Of a stretch of DNA of 64,000 bases, positions 1 through 9,032 are shown piece by piece. The stretch spans positions 868,001-932,000 of the forward strand of contig NZ_CP046622.1 of NCBI RefSeq assembly GCF_009755665.1, written 5' to 3'. Positions within the stretch are counted from its first letter, which is position 1. Every line of letters starts with the position of its first letter. The DNA is from Variovorax paradoxus (GTDB lineage: Bacteria > Pseudomonadota > Gammaproteobacteria > Burkholderiales > Burkholderiaceae_C). Below the pieces are notes generated by a model. That model was given only the letters and a program-made list of their open reading frames with translations. It was not told the origin of the DNA and made no database searches. The position numbers and the translations under genes are program-made.

Positions 1-1
1 C

Positions 2-535
2 GAGCTCAAGGTGGTGTTCGAGCACCTCACCACGAAAGAGGGCGCTCACTACGTGCGCGACGCCGGCCGCTTCACGGCTGCCACCATTACCGCGCACCAC
101 CTGCTGTACAACCGCAACGCCATCTTCACCGGCGGCATTCGCCCGCACTACTACTGCCTGCCCGTGCTCAAGCGCGAGACGCACCGCGTGGCGCTCGTCG
201 AGGCGGCCGCGAGCGGCAGCGACCGCTTCTTTCTGGGCACCGACAGCGCGCCGCACCCGGCGCACCTGAAGGAGCATGCGCTCGGCTGCGCCGGCTGCTA
301 CACCGCGCTGACCGCCATCGAGCTTTATGCCGAGGCCTTCGACAGCGTGGGCGCGCTCGACAAGCTCGAAGGCTTTGCGAGCTTCCACGGCCCCGACTTC
401 TATGGCCTGCCGCGCAACAGCGACACCATCACGCTGAAGCGCGAAAGCTGGACCGTGCCCGAGACGGTGCCTTACGGCGACGCCACGCTGAAGCCGCTGC
501 GCGGGGGTGAAACGGTGGCCTGGAGACTCGCATGA
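2..535 (+). CDS. pyrC: Dihydroorotase, C-terminal part (5' end outside window)
   Basis: Class II (PyrC-type) dihydroorotase, which interconverts N-carbamoyl-aspartate and dihydroorotate in pyrimidine biosynthesis. About 178 C-terminal residues are present; the reading frame is open to the left edge, so the start is missing. The segment contains the [15 protein letters not shown] stretch and the GTDSAPH motif whose Asp and His belong to the zinc/catalytic site of the family, followed by the usual C-terminal FYGLPRN region. The stop codon overlaps the next start (ATGA at 532-535), so it is translationally coupled to the NYN-domain gene. Confidence 0.95.
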   Translation, partial: ELKVVFEHLTTKEGAHYVRDAGRFTAATITAHHLLYNRNAIFTGGIRPHYYCLPVLKRETHRVALVEAAASGSDRFFLGTDSAPHPAHLKEHALGCAGCYTALTAIELYAEAFDSVGALDKLEGFASFHGPDFYGLPRNSDTITLKRESWTVPETVPYGDATLKPLRGGETVAWRLA

Positions 536-1344
536 CGCCCGCGCTGCGCGTGATGCTGCTGATCGATGCCGACAACGTTTCGGCCGACGTGATCGAGCAG
601 GCCGTGCAGCGAACCATGTCCGAGTACGGCGCGGTGCATGTGCGCCGTGCCTACTGCAACGCCGAAACCGCGCTCAAGCAGCAGGCGCTCTTCAAGCAGT
701 TGTCGGTGCGGCCGATGGTCAATATCTCGGCGGGCAAGAACAGCACCGACATCGCACTCGCCGTAGATGCCATCGACCTTGTCATGGCCGAGCGCCCCGA
801 TGTGGTGGTGCTGGTGTCTTCCGATTCCGACTTTGCGCCGCTCGTGATTCGCCTGCGCGAAAAGGGCTGCCGCGTGTGCGGCCTCGGGCAGCAGGGCAAG
901 ACGGGCGAAGAGACGGTGACGGTCTACGACGAATTCACCGACCTGCAGCACCATGGTGCGCCGGTGGCACCGCGCGCCGCGCCGGCGAAGAAGGCCGCGG
1001 CCAAGGTGGCCGCCAAGCGCGCGGCCGCCAAGACCGAGAAGAAAAGCGCAGCCGCGCCGGCCCGCAAGACCGCGGCCAAGACGCCGGCCCGAAAGACCGC
1101 CAAAGCAGCGAAGCCGGCACAGGCGCAGCCGCCTTCCGAAGCCGCCGAATTCATCCTGCAGGCGGCGCCCGCGCTGCGAAGCGGTGCCGACGTGCCGCTC
1201 AACGACGTGGCCCAGGCATTGCGCGCGGCCGGGCTGCTCGGCAAGCACGGCAGTTCGCTCAAGCTGTTCGACAAGCTCCCGGCGGAGTTCACCGTGCTGC
1301 AGCACCCCGACCGCATCCGCTGGACAGGGGCTCCCGCGTCTTGA
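532..1344 (+). CDS. NYN-domain (LabA/DUF88-like) putative RNase with C-terminal OST-HTH/LOTUS-like domain
   Basis: 270 residues. Residues 1-140 form a NYN (PIN-like) domain: an N-terminal LLIDADNV strand, a central [11 protein letters not shown] segment and an SSDSDFAPL motif supply the acidic residues expected of this metal-dependent nuclease fold. Residues about 145-200 are an Ala/Lys-rich linker. Residues about 200-270 resemble an OST-HTH/LOTUS domain, which binds RNA in relatives. Start ATG overlaps the pyrC stop, and the downstream gene starts inside this gene's stop (TTGA). Nuclease activity on RNA is inferred from the fold; substrate unknown. Confidence 0.85.
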   Translation: MTPALRVMLLIDADNVSADVIEQAVQRTMSEYGAVHVRRAYCNAETALKQQALFKQLSVRPMVNISAGKNSTDIALAVDAIDLVMAERPDVVVLVSSDSDFAPLVIRLREKGCRVCGLGQQGKTGEETVTVYDEFTDLQHHGAPVAPRAAPAKKAAAKVAAKRAAAKTEKKSAAAPARKTAAKTPARKTAKAAKPAQAQPPSEAAEFILQAAPALRSGADVPLNDVAQALRAAGLLGKHGSSLKLFDKLPAEFTVLQHPDRIRWTGAPAS

Positions 1345-2081
1345 GCCTGGCGGCGATCGACTGGGCGCAGCCCTGGCTTGCGCCTTATCGCGCCATAGGC
1401 GAGGCGGCCGCCCGCGCCGCACTTCACACCACCTCGGTGGCGGCCGCGCTTCAGCAGGGCACGGTGCCGGGCGCCTCGCCCGAGTTCGTGCCGCAGTTCG
1501 ATCTGCCCGCGGGCCAGGCTTACGAAGCGCACATCTTCCAGACCGGCACGGTGCCCACGCGCGATAACCTGCACGACTTCTTCAACGGCCTGGTCTGGCT
1601 TGCCTTTCCGCAAACCAAGCGCCGCCTCAATGAGCTGCAAGCCGCGGAGATCGCCCGCAGGGGCATCGCGTCCACGCGCGGCGCGCTGCGCGATGCGCTC
1701 ACGCTCTTCGACGAGAACGGCGCCGTGCTCGATGCGCCCGCACCGTTATGGAAGGCGCTGGCGGCGCGCGACTGGCATTCGCTTTTCGTGACGCAGCGCG
1801 CCCTTTGGGCCGAGGCGCGCCTGCTGGTGTTCGGCCATGCGCTGCTCGAGAAACTCGCCACGCCGCGAAAGGCGCTCACCGCGCATGTGCTGCTGCCTTT
1901 GCCGGAGGCGGGCAGGCAGCCGGCACTCGACGACGGGGCGCTCGCGCGCAGCCTCCATGCGGAATACCTGGTGCAGAAACCCTTCGTACCGCTGCCGGTG
2001 CTGGGCGTGCCGGGCTGGTGGCCGGAGAACGAACTGCCGGATTTCTACGACGACTCGAAGGTCTTCCGGCCCGGGCGGTAG
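1341..2081 (+). CDS. DUF3025 family protein
   Basis: 246 residues if read from TTG at 1341, which overlaps the preceding TGA in a TTGA junction. That junction and the absence of a better start favour translational coupling. The sequence contains the conserved HDFFNGLVWLAFPQTK region near residue 75 typical of DUF3025, a Gly/Trp/Pro-rich segment (LGVPGWWPEN) and an acidic FYDDSKVFRP C-terminus. The HDFFN and Trp-rich elements suggest an enzyme but no activity is known to me. No signal peptide or membrane segment is visible. Confidence 0.8.
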   Translation: MSLAAIDWAQPWLAPYRAIGEAAARAALHTTSVAAALQQGTVPGASPEFVPQFDLPAGQAYEAHIFQTGTVPTRDNLHDFFNGLVWLAFPQTKRRLNELQAAEIARRGIASTRGALRDALTLFDENGAVLDAPAPLWKALAARDWHSLFVTQRALWAEARLLVFGHALLEKLATPRKALTAHVLLPLPEAGRQPALDDGALARSLHAEYLVQKPFVPLPVLGVPGWWPENELPDFYDDSKVFRPGR

Positions 2082-2234
2082 AACTTTTGCTCCTATCATC
2101 GCTCTACCCGCGAGCCGCCGTGCAGGCCGCCTTCAGAACCAAACAACAACGGAAGAGGGCCACACATCGCACGGCTTGAAGAGAGCCATCCGGTCCTCAT
2201 CTATGCGGCAGCGTTCCCCCACGGAGAATTCAAC

Positions 2235-3107
2235 TTGAAACGTATCCTTCTGTTCGTTTTGACCAATGTGATGGTCGTTGCAGTGCTCGGCATCGTTGCC
2301 AGCCTGCTCGGCGTCAACCGCTTTCTGACGGCCAACGGGCTCAACCTGACGGCGCTGCTCGGCTTTGCGCTGATCATGGGCTTTGGCGGCGCGATCATTT
2401 CGCTGCTGATCAGCAAGCCCATGGCCAAGTGGACCACCGGCATCCGCATGATCGACAACCCCCAGTCGCCCGACGAGGCCTGGATCGTCGGCACCGTGCG
2501 CAAGTTTGCCGACAAGGCCGGCATCGGCATGCCCGAGGTCGGCATCTTCGAGGGCGAGCCCAATGCCTTTGCCACAGGCGCGTTCAAGAACTCGTCGCTG
2601 GTGGCGGTGTCCACCGGCCTGCTGCAGAACATGACGCGCGAAGAGGTCGAGGCTGTCATCGGCCACGAGGTGGCGCACATCGCCAACGGCGACATGGTGA
2701 CCATGACGCTGATCCAGGGCGTGATGAACACCTTCGTCGTGTTCCTCTCGCGCGTGATCGGCTATGCGGTCGACAGCTTCCTGCGCCGCGGCGACGACCG
2801 TTCCTCCGGCCCCGGCATCGGCTACTACGTGAGCACCATCGTGCTCGACATCGTGCTGGGCTTTGCGGCGGCCATTGTGGTGGCATGGTTCTCGCGCCAG
2901 CGCGAGTTCCGCGCCGATGCCGGCGCCGCCGCGCTGATGGGCAACCGCCAGCCGATGATGAACGCGCTCGCACGCCTGGGCGGCCTGCCTGCCGGTGAAC
3001 TGCCCAAGGCGGTCGAAGCCATGGGCATCACGGGCAGCATCGGCAAGCTGTTTGCCACGCACCCGCCGATCGAAGAGCGCATTGCAGCGCTGCAGAACGC
3101 GCGCTGA
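2235..3107 (+). CDS. htpX: Membrane-bound zinc metalloprotease HtpX
   Basis: 290 residues, normal for the M48B family. Two N-terminal transmembrane helices (about 4-28 and 38-60) precede the cytosolic catalytic part. The zinc motif HEVAH is at 144-148, and the third ligand lies in the [10 protein letters not shown] segment near 223; two more hydrophobic segments lie between them. HtpX degrades misfolded inner-membrane proteins together with FtsH. Start ATG follows a GGAGAA Shine-Dalgarno sequence. The gene is monocistronic and ends at a strong bidirectional terminator. Confidence 0.96.
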   Translation: MKRILLFVLTNVMVVAVLGIVASLLGVNRFLTANGLNLTALLGFALIMGFGGAIISLLISKPMAKWTTGIRMIDNPQSPDEAWIVGTVRKFADKAGIGMPEVGIFEGEPNAFATGAFKNSSLVAVSTGLLQNMTREEVEAVIGHEVAHIANGDMVTMTLIQGVMNTFVVFLSRVIGYAVDSFLRRGDDRSSGPGIGYYVSTIVLDIVLGFAAAIVVAWFSRQREFRADAGAAALMGNRQPMMNALARLGGLPAGELPKAVEAMGITGSIGKLFATHPPIEERIAALQNAR

Positions 3108-3127
3108 TCACTGCGCAGAGGCGCAAG

Positions 3128-3161
3128 AAAAAGGGGCTGGTGAATCACCAGCCCCTTTTTT
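3128..3161. terminator. Bidirectional rho-independent terminator
   Basis: A-rich tract, 9-bp stem GGGGCTGGT/ACCAGCCCC with a GAATC-type short loop, then a T tract. The symmetric A/T flanks let it serve htpX on the plus strand and the converging lipoprotein operon on the minus strand. Confidence 0.9.
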
Positions 3162-3187
3162 CATTCACCGAACGGTCTGTCGACCGA

Positions 3188-3733
3188 TCAGAGATTGAGT
3201 GCCGCGATGGCTTCCAGGCCCTGCTTGATGTTGTTGCGCGCGGCACCTTCCACAGACATGCGCAGGCGGGTCGTGCCGACGAGCGAATCGAACGCGCCAC
3301 CCGTGTAGGTCGACTTGATGACCTGGCGCATCGCCACCGACTTGTCAGAGGTCTTGATGAGCGACCAGCCCGCCTCCATGTCGACTGTGAACGCGGCGCC
3401 GAACGTGGGCTTGGTCAACTTGACGATCGAAACCGAGAGCTCGTAGTCGCCGCTCTTGCCCTTGACGACTTCCTTGAACAGGGCCGATTGCGTCACCGTC
3501 TTCTCGATCGCGGCAGCCAGGTCCTCGTTGGAGATATCCGAGCTCCACAGCGGGTTGGTTTCATTGCCGCCACCGGTTTTCACCGACAGCGAGTAGGGCA
3601 GCTTCTTGCTCGAGGCAATGCTGGTGGGCGTCATGGCCTCGCGGTTGGCCGACGAAGCGCAGCCCGCGAGCACGACGACGATGGAAAGAACGGCCAGGGC
3701 GCCTGCGCGGCGAAGGGTGGTGGTGCTGATCAT
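3188..3733 (-). CDS. Putative lipoprotein (second gene of a lipoprotein pair)
   Basis: 181 residues from ATG at 3733, which overlaps the stop of the upstream lipoprotein gene (ATGA); longer readings lack a signal peptide. Residues 1-27 form a lipoprotein signal with a VVVLAGC lipobox. The mature part has no motif I recognise; it contains an ISNEDLAAAIEKTVTQSALF segment typical of periplasmic lipoproteins that pair with a partner. Co-translation with the neighbouring lipoprotein suggests one envelope function, possibly a two-lipoprotein complex. Function unknown. Confidence 0.75.
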   Translation of the reverse strand: MISTTTLRRAGALAVLSIVVVLAGCASSANREAMTPTSIASSKKLPYSLSVKTGGGNETNPLWSSDISNEDLAAAIEKTVTQSALFKEVVKGKSGDYELSVSIVKLTKPTFGAAFTVDMEAGWSLIKTSDKSVAMRQVIKSTYTGGAFDSLVGTTRLRMSVEGAARNNIKQGLEAIAALNL

Positions 3734-4173
3734 TTGGATTTTTCCGATTCTTTGAAGATGTTGCCGACCACCTCGTCGACCATTTCGGTCGGCGAGAGGC
3801 GTGTGAGGGAGGAGTGGAGCGAATTGCCGGTGGCCAACGGAAAGTCGGATTTCGGCTCGCGGACCGTGACGGTTAGCTCGATCAGGTACATCGTGATGTC
3901 CCACATCCACTTGTCGACGTACGTCACGACTGCATCGACCTTCTCGGGCGGCTTGGCGTCTTCCGACACTTCATACCCGCGTTTTCGCAGATTGCTGGCG
4001 ATCAGTTTCTGGATCGTGCCGTCTTCACCCTCAAGCTTCCTGACCTGCACCACGCGCAGCTTGTCGAGATTCGCCGAGGGGTCTGCGGTGGCTGTTGCGC
4101 GGTTGACGGCGCAGCCGCTCGCGAACACGGAAACAGCCACGGCTGCGAGAAGCAGCCTGATGACTCTTTTCAA
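3730..4173 (-). CDS. Putative lipoprotein (first gene of a lipoprotein pair)
   Basis: 147 residues. The N-terminus MKRVIRLLLAAV...FASGC is a lipoprotein signal with the acylated Cys at 21. The mature part carries a KLIASNLRKRGYEV segment followed by VDAVVTYVDKWMWDITMYL, resembling small lipoproteins that assemble around a beta-sheet. A GGAGGAGAAG Shine-Dalgarno tract lies just upstream. It heads an operon with the 3188-3733 gene. The promoter region contains an inverted repeat at 4215-4240. Function unknown. Confidence 0.75.
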   Translation of the reverse strand: MKRVIRLLLAAVAVSVFASGCAVNRATATADPSANLDKLRVVQVRKLEGEDGTIQKLIASNLRKRGYEVSEDAKPPEKVDAVVTYVDKWMWDITMYLIELTVTVREPKSDFPLATGNSLHSSLTRLSPTEMVDEVVGNIFKESEKSK

Positions 4174-4214
4174 ATTAACTTCTCCTCCGCCCGAAATGGG
4201 CCGGAGAAATGTAA

Positions 4215-4240
4215 CTGGAAATGTATAAAAACGTTTCCAG
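4215..4240. promoter_or_regulatory. Inverted repeat over the presumed promoter of the lipoprotein pair
   Basis: Perfect 7-bp arms CTGGAAA and TTTCCAG separated by 12 bp. The AT-rich spacer reads TTTTTATACA on the minus strand and could hold the -10 element of the lipoprotein operon. An operator or UTR stem is inferred. Confidence 0.4.
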
Positions 4241-4254
4241 AGCGCCGATCTCTA

Positions 4255-4269
4255 GCGAAAAAATTTCGC
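4255..4269 (-). terminator. Small A/T inverted repeat after the ProQ-like gene
   Basis: GCGAAA and TTTCGC arms around three A residues, about 50 bp past the ProQ-like stop codon. A weak terminator is possible, but the stem is short and the T run lies inside the hairpin rather than after it. Confidence 0.25.
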
Positions 4270-4319
4270 CGCGCTCCGGTCAGCCTGCACAGTTGCGGCC
4301 TTCCGAGCGCTTCGGGCGT

Positions 4320-5189
4320 TCAATTGCCGGTGGCGGCGGGCTGGTCGGACCCGGTAGTGGCCGGTGCCGCTGCGGCGGCAGGCGCGGCGGTCTCGGCGGC
4401 AGCCAGTGCCCGCTTGTTGTCTTCACGCGCCCGTTGCAGCGTGCGCGTCACTTCTTCGGCGTCCATGCCGTACATCTCGGCAAAGGCCTGCTCGCTGTCG
4501 CGCCCGCTCGCCTCGAAGGCGCGCAGCAGCGCCTCGCGCTTGGCGGCTTGCCGGCCCAGTTCGGCCAGCGCCTCGTCGAGCACGGCATTGGTTTCTTCGT
4601 CGCGCGAGCGCACCAGCACCGCATAGGCTTCGCGGTCGAGGCCCGAGGCTTCCACGGCGCGGGCAATGCGTGCCACCAGCTGCGGACGCAGGTCCTCGCC
4701 GGGGTTGCGCTGCGCGCGGCGGCGGTGGAGTTCGAGGATGGCGTGGTGCACATGCTCGGGCGCCACGGGTTCCACCACGTTGCCGTCGAGGTCGTGCCGC
4801 GGAAGGCCCGCCGCCACGGCCTCGAGATAGCGCGTGGAGCGCGCATGCAGGCCGAGCGCGACCTTGAGGTCGTCCTTCTTGAAATCGTCGGGGTGCTTTT
4901 CGAGCAGGTCCTGGAACACGCCGAGCTTGAGCGGCAGGAAGCGCGCGCCGAACATGCCGGGATAAAGCTCGAACAGCTTTTCGAGCGCAGGGTGCACCTT
5001 GCGTGCGCGCTGCGGCTGTTGCTGCTGCGCCGCGGCCTGCTTGCCGGCCTTTTGTTTTTTCTGCTGCTGCCGTGGCTGGCGCGGCTGCCGGGGCGGGCGG
5101 GCACCTTCGGCGCGGGGCTGCTGGGCAGCGCCCCCGGCTTCCGTTTGCTGGACTTCCTGGATTTCTTGAGGCGTGGCGGTGTCGGTCAT
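4320..5189 (-). CDS. ProQ/FinO-domain RNA chaperone
   Basis: 289 residues. Residues 1-60 are a Gln/Pro/Lys-rich disordered tail; residues about 63-180 form the ProQ/FinO domain (HPALEKLFELYPGMFGARFLPLKLGVF, then LKVALGLHARSTRYLEAV); the C-terminal third is helical with an Ala-rich tail ending in ATGN. Proteins of this family bind structured small RNAs and 3' ends of mRNAs. The charged N-terminal extension is longer than in enterobacterial ProQ. The gene stands alone, with about 57 nt between it and the flavin-reductase gene upstream. Confidence 0.9.
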   Translation of the reverse strand: MTDTATPQEIQEVQQTEAGGAAQQPRAEGARPPRQPRQPRQQQKKQKAGKQAAAQQQQPQRARKVHPALEKLFELYPGMFGARFLPLKLGVFQDLLEKHPDDFKKDDLKVALGLHARSTRYLEAVAAGLPRHDLDGNVVEPVAPEHVHHAILELHRRRAQRNPGEDLRPQLVARIARAVEASGLDREAYAVLVRSRDEETNAVLDEALAELGRQAAKREALLRAFEASGRDSEQAFAEMYGMDAEEVTRTLQRAREDNKRALAAAETAAPAAAAAPATTGSDQPAATGN

Positions 5190-5246
5190 CGGTCGGTTCT
5201 TGTCAGGTTGGCAGCAGGCAGAAAGAAAAGCAATGTTCCCCCGCGC

Positions 5247-5885
5247 TCAGCGCGGTCGGAACATCTTGAAGAGATTGTCGGGGCTGATCTCGAAATAGTC
5301 GGCCGGGCCGCCGCCACGCAAGATGGGGCGCGCGGCAGCCGTGTCGTAAATGCCGTTCCTCAGCAGGTGCCGTGCAATGTGCACGCCCACCACTTCGCCG
5401 AGGATGAGCCACGTCGGCACCGGCTCGCCGTTCACGCCTTCGAGCTGCAGCAGCTGCGTGAGCCGGCACTCGAACGAAACCGGGCTTTCGGCCACGCGCG
5501 GCACCGCAATGTTGCGCGAAGCTGCTGGCGTGAGGCCGGCAAGCTCGAACTCGTTCACCTCGGGCGGCACGGCCGCGCACGACTGGTTCATTTGCTCGGC
5601 CAGCGGCCGGGTAGCCAGGTTCCAGCCGAACTCGCGCGTCTGGCGGATGTTGTGCAGGCTGTCCTTGGCGCCGATGCTCGCAAAGCCGACGATGGGCGGC
5701 GTGTAGTTGAAGGCGTTAAAAAAACTGTACGGCGCAAGGTTGAGCGCGCCGTTCTCGTCCTGCGACGAGATCCATCCGATCGGCCGCGGACCGACCATTG
5801 CATTGAACGGATCGTGCGGCAGGCCGTGCCCCTTGGCGGGCTCGTAGAAATGGAAGCCGTCTTCGGTGTTGTTGTTGCTGGACAT
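5247..5885 (-). CDS. Flavin-reductase-like (FMN-binding split-barrel) protein
   Basis: 212 residues. The split-barrel flavin-reductase fold is indicated by PRPIGWISSQDENGALNLAPYSFFNAF near residue 33 and PIVGFAS near residue 64. Proteins of this group bind FMN and often reduce flavin for a partner oxygenase, but no partner is adjacent. The start follows a good AAGGAG. It lies 12 nt after the FAD-dependent oxidoreductase gene and is presumably co-transcribed with it. Confidence 0.85.
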   Translation of the reverse strand: MSSNNNTEDGFHFYEPAKGHGLPHDPFNAMVGPRPIGWISSQDENGALNLAPYSFFNAFNYTPPIVGFASIGAKDSLHNIRQTREFGWNLATRPLAEQMNQSCAAVPPEVNEFELAGLTPAASRNIAVPRVAESPVSFECRLTQLLQLEGVNGEPVPTWLILGEVVGVHIARHLLRNGIYDTAAARPILRGGGPADYFEISPDNLFKMFRPR

Positions 5886-5897
5886 GGCGGTGGCTCC

Positions 5898-7538
5898 TTA
5901 TGCTTCGGTGACGCTGCGTGCCACCGCTTCGGCCACCTTGATGCCGTCCACGCCGGCCGAGAGAATGCCGCCCGCGTAGCTCGCGCCTTCGCCGGCCGGG
6001 TACAGGCCGCGCACATTGAGGCTTTGAAAGTCGTCGCCGCGCGTGATGCGAATGGGCGACGAGGTGCGCGTTTCAACGCCGGTCAGCACCGCATCGTGCA
6101 GGTCGAAGCCCTTGATCTTGCGGCCGAAGGCGGGAAAGGCCTCGCGCATCGCCTCGATGGCGTAGGCCGGCAGTGCCTGGTGCAGGTCGGTGGGCGTGAC
6201 GCCGGGCTTGTACGAAGGCAGCACGCTGCCGAGCACGGTAGAAGGCTTGCCCGCGATGAAGTCGCCCACCAGCTGGCCCGGTGCGCGATAGTCGCCGCCG
6301 CCGAGCACGAAGGCGTTCGATTCGAGCTCGCGCTGCAGCGCGATGCCGGCGAGCGCGTCGCCCGCGGTCTCCGCCGTCCAGCCGGGAAAGTCGCGCGGGT
6401 CGATGCCCACCACGATGCCCGCGTTGGCGTTGCGCTCGTTGCGCGAATACTGGCTCATGCCGTTGGTGACCACGCGGCCCGGCTCGCTGGTGGCCGCCAC
6501 CACGGTGCCGCCCGGGCACATGCAAAAACTGTAGACCGAACGGCCGTTGCTGGCGTGGTGCACCAGCTTGTAGTCGGCTGCGCCGAGCAGCGGATGGCCC
6601 GCATGGCGGCCCCAGCGCGCGCGGTCGATCAGGCCCTGGGGGTGCTCGACCCGAAAGCCGATGGAGAAGGGCTTGGCCTCGATGTGCACGCCGCGCTCGT
6701 GCAGCATGGTGAAGGTGTCGCGCGAACTGTGGCCAAGCGCCATCACCACGTGGTCGGCGCGTAGTTCGCTGCTTTGGCCGGTGGCCTGGTCGACCACCGT
6801 AAGGCCTCTAAGCTGGCCGTCTTCGATGCGCACGTCGGTCACGCGTTGCTCGAAGCGGATTTCGCCGCCCAGTGCCACGATCTGCTCGCGGATGTTCTCG
6901 ACCACCTTCACCAGCTTGAAGGTGCCGATGTGCGGATGCGCGACGTAGAGGATTTCGGGCGGTGCGCCGGCCTTGACGAACTCTTCCATCACCTTGCGGC
7001 CGAGGAAGCGCGGGTCCTTGATCTGGCTGTAGAGCTTGCCGTCCGAAAAGGTGCCGGCCCCGCCTTCGCCGAACTGCACGTTCGACTCGGGGTCGAGCAC
7101 GCTCTTGCGCCACAGGCCCCAGGTGTCACGGGTGCGCTGGCGCACCGTCTTGCCGCGTTCGAGCACGATGGGCTTGAAGCCCATCTTCGCGAGCATCAGC
7201 GCCGCAAAGATGCCGCAGGGGCCGAAGCCGATCACCACCGGCCGGGGCGCACCCTCGGGCGCGTGCGCCGGCGGCGTGTAGCGCATGTCGGGCGCAGGCT
7301 GGATGTGCGGATGGCCGGCATGCTTTGCGAGCAGCGCAGCCTCGAGCTTTGCATCGGTCAGCTGCACGTCGCAGATGTAGACCGTGAGCAGGTCGACCTT
7401 GCGCGCATCGAAGCTGCGCTTGAAGACGGTGTGGGAGGCGATCGCTTCGAGCGGGACGTCGAGGGTCCGGGCGATCAGGGTGACGAGCGCTTCAGGCGCG
7501 TGGTCGAGGGGAAGTTTGAGTTCGGAGATTCTCAGCAT
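5898..7538 (-). CDS. NAD(P)/FAD-dependent oxidoreductase (COG2509-like)
   Basis: 546 residues. An N-terminal domain (1-90) precedes a dinucleotide-binding motif VVIGFGPCGIFAALMLAKMGF near residue 100 and an acidic residue after the second strand (VLER). A GEGGAGTFSDGKLYSQI segment follows near 155, and a second FAD motif LYPAGEGASYAGGILSAGVDGIKVAEAVA is at the C-terminus. This matches the COG2509 group of uncharacterised FAD dehydrogenases. Substrate unknown. It sits directly upstream of a flavin-reductase-like gene, suggesting a shared redox task. Confidence 0.85.
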   Translation of the reverse strand: MLRISELKLPLDHAPEALVTLIARTLDVPLEAIASHTVFKRSFDARKVDLLTVYICDVQLTDAKLEAALLAKHAGHPHIQPAPDMRYTPPAHAPEGAPRPVVIGFGPCGIFAALMLAKMGFKPIVLERGKTVRQRTRDTWGLWRKSVLDPESNVQFGEGGAGTFSDGKLYSQIKDPRFLGRKVMEEFVKAGAPPEILYVAHPHIGTFKLVKVVENIREQIVALGGEIRFEQRVTDVRIEDGQLRGLTVVDQATGQSSELRADHVVMALGHSSRDTFTMLHERGVHIEAKPFSIGFRVEHPQGLIDRARWGRHAGHPLLGAADYKLVHHASNGRSVYSFCMCPGGTVVAATSEPGRVVTNGMSQYSRNERNANAGIVVGIDPRDFPGWTAETAGDALAGIALQRELESNAFVLGGGDYRAPGQLVGDFIAGKPSTVLGSVLPSYKPGVTPTDLHQALPAYAIEAMREAFPAFGRKIKGFDLHDAVLTGVETRTSSPIRITRGDDFQSLNVRGLYPAGEGASYAGGILSAGVDGIKVAEAVARSVTEA

Positions 7539-7609
7539 GACGGTGGCTTGTGGTTATCAAGCAGACCGCGGATTTTACGCGCCGCAGGCGCTATGAAAGA
7601 GATAGCTGG

Positions 7610-8530
7610 TCAGGCTGGCAAAAAGCCCTCGACCGAGAGGTAGCGCTCGCCGGTGTCGTAGTTGAAGCCCAGCACCACTGCATCGGGCGCCAGGGAGGGC
7701 AGCTTCTGCCCAATGGCCGCGAGCGTGGCGCCGGAAGAAATGCCGACCAGAATGCCTTCCTCTACCGCGCAGCGGCGCGCCATTTCGCGGGCCGGCTCGG
7801 CGTCGACCTGCAGCACGCCGTCGAGCAATGATGTGTCGAGGTTCTTTGGAATGAAGCCCGCGCCGATGCCCTGGATCGGGTGCGGTGAAGGCGCGCCGCC
7901 GGAGATGACCGGCGAGGCCACCGGCTCCACCGCGAACACCTGCAGCCTGGGCCACTTCTTCTTGAGAGTCCTTGCCACGCCGGTGATGTGGCCGCCGGTG
8001 CCAACGCCGGTGATCAGCACGTCGATGCCGTCCGGAAAGTCGGCCGCAATTTCCTCGGCCGTGGTGCGCACGTGCACATCGACATTGGCGGGGTTGTTGA
8101 ACTGCTGCGGCATCCACGCGCCCGGGGTGCCGGCCACGATTTCCTCGGCACGGGCAATGGAGGCCTTCATGCCGCCGGCGCGCGGCGTCAGGTCGAAGGT
8201 GGCGCCGTAGGCCAGCATCAGGCGGCGGCGCTCCATCGACATGCTGTCGGGCATGACCAGAATGAGCTTGTAGCCCTTGACGGCCGCAACCATCGCCAGG
8301 CCGATGCCGGTGTTGCCCGAGGTGGGCTCCACGATGGTGCCGCCGGGCTTCAGCGCGCCGGATTTCTCGGCGTCTTCCACCATCGACAGCGCAATGCGGT
8401 CCTTGATGGAGCCGCCCGGGTTGGCGCGCTCGGACTTGATCCACACCTGCTGCTTCGCATTGCCGAACAGGCGGTTGATGCGGATGTGCGGCGTGTTGCC
8501 GATGGTCTGGAGGATGTTCTGGGCCTTCAT
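7610..8530 (-). CDS. cysK: Cysteine synthase (O-acetylserine sulfhydrylase)
   Basis: 306 residues, typical for CysK/CysM. PLP-binding Lys is in NPGGSIKDR (about residue 42); the asparagine loop is [12 protein letters not shown], the phosphate loop [10 protein letters not shown], and the active-site Ser segment is GISSGA. The enzyme makes cysteine from O-acetylserine and sulfide. Start ATG has an AAGGAG 6 nt upstream. It is divergent from rnpB with a 100-bp intergenic region that must hold both promoters. CysK versus CysM cannot be settled here; the PTSGNTG loop and length favour CysK. Confidence 0.93.
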   Translation of the reverse strand: MKAQNILQTIGNTPHIRINRLFGNAKQQVWIKSERANPGGSIKDRIALSMVEDAEKSGALKPGGTIVEPTSGNTGIGLAMVAAVKGYKLILVMPDSMSMERRRLMLAYGATFDLTPRAGGMKASIARAEEIVAGTPGAWMPQQFNNPANVDVHVRTTAEEIAADFPDGIDVLITGVGTGGHITGVARTLKKKWPRLQVFAVEPVASPVISGGAPSPHPIQGIGAGFIPKNLDTSLLDGVLQVDAEPAREMARRCAVEEGILVGISSGATLAAIGQKLPSLAPDAVVLGFNYDTGERYLSVEGFLPA

Positions 8531-8617
8531 TGGATCTCCTTGGGCTTTATGGGGCAGGGCAGGTCAATCGAAGCGCCATTGTGAAACGGGCCGCCAGCGG
8601 ATGCGAGGGGATCAGGC

Positions 8618-8623
8618 GATAAT
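8618..8623 (+). promoter_or_regulatory. Likely -10 box of rnpB
   Basis: GATAAT ends 7 nt before the first paired base of the P1 helix of RNase P RNA. No good -35 hexamer is visible at the expected distance. Confidence 0.5.
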
Positions 8624-8630
8624 TCCCTTC

Positions 8631-8978
8631 GTGAAGCACGCCAGACCGCCGCTGGTGCAAGCCCGAAAGGGGCGACGCCGCAAGGCGCCGCGTCGAAAGA
8701 CCGCACTGGAGGAACGTCCGGACTGCACAGGACAGCGCAGGAGTTAACGACTCTCCACCGTGAGGTGAGGATCAGAGCAACAGAGACGAGCCGATTAAGT
8801 TCGGGTGAAACGGGCAATCTCTGCGCGCAGCAACACCAAGTAGGCCAGTATCGAGGTGGTTCCGCTGAGCTGGCGGGTAGGTGGCATCGAGCCGTTTGGC
8901 GACAAACGGCCCAGAGTAATGGCGGTCACGTTGGGGGCAACCCCAACGCACAGAATCCGGCTTATCGGCGGGCTTCAC
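8631..8978 (+). ncRNA. rnpB: RNase P RNA (class A)
   Basis: Catalytic RNA of RNase P, which removes 5' leaders from pre-tRNAs. Diagnostic conserved blocks are present in order: GAGGAACGTCCGGACTGC near 8710, the AGAGCAA-type core near 8773, and CAGAATCCGGCTTATCGG near 8951 at the 3' end. The ends were set by the P1 helix: GTGAAGC at 8631 pairs with GCTTCAC ending at 8978. A T run (8981-8985) right after P1 is consistent with termination. About 348 nt is within the normal size range. Confidence 0.96.
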
Positions 8979-9032
8979 ACTTTTTCTTTCCCGGGGCAGC
9001 GAGCCATTGCGCAGCTGCCGCGGAGCGTACGC

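Noticed and set aside
4221..6764. An 847-codon open frame on the plus strand
   Set aside because: It is antisense to the ProQ-like, flavin-reductase-like and FAD oxidoreductase genes; its translation is His/Arg/Ala-rich without motifs, as expected from GC-rich codon-position bias.
7574..7592. Hairpin GCGCC-GCA-GGCGC after cysK as a terminator
   Set aside because: No T tract follows on the minus strand; short GC-rich repeats are frequent in this sequence.
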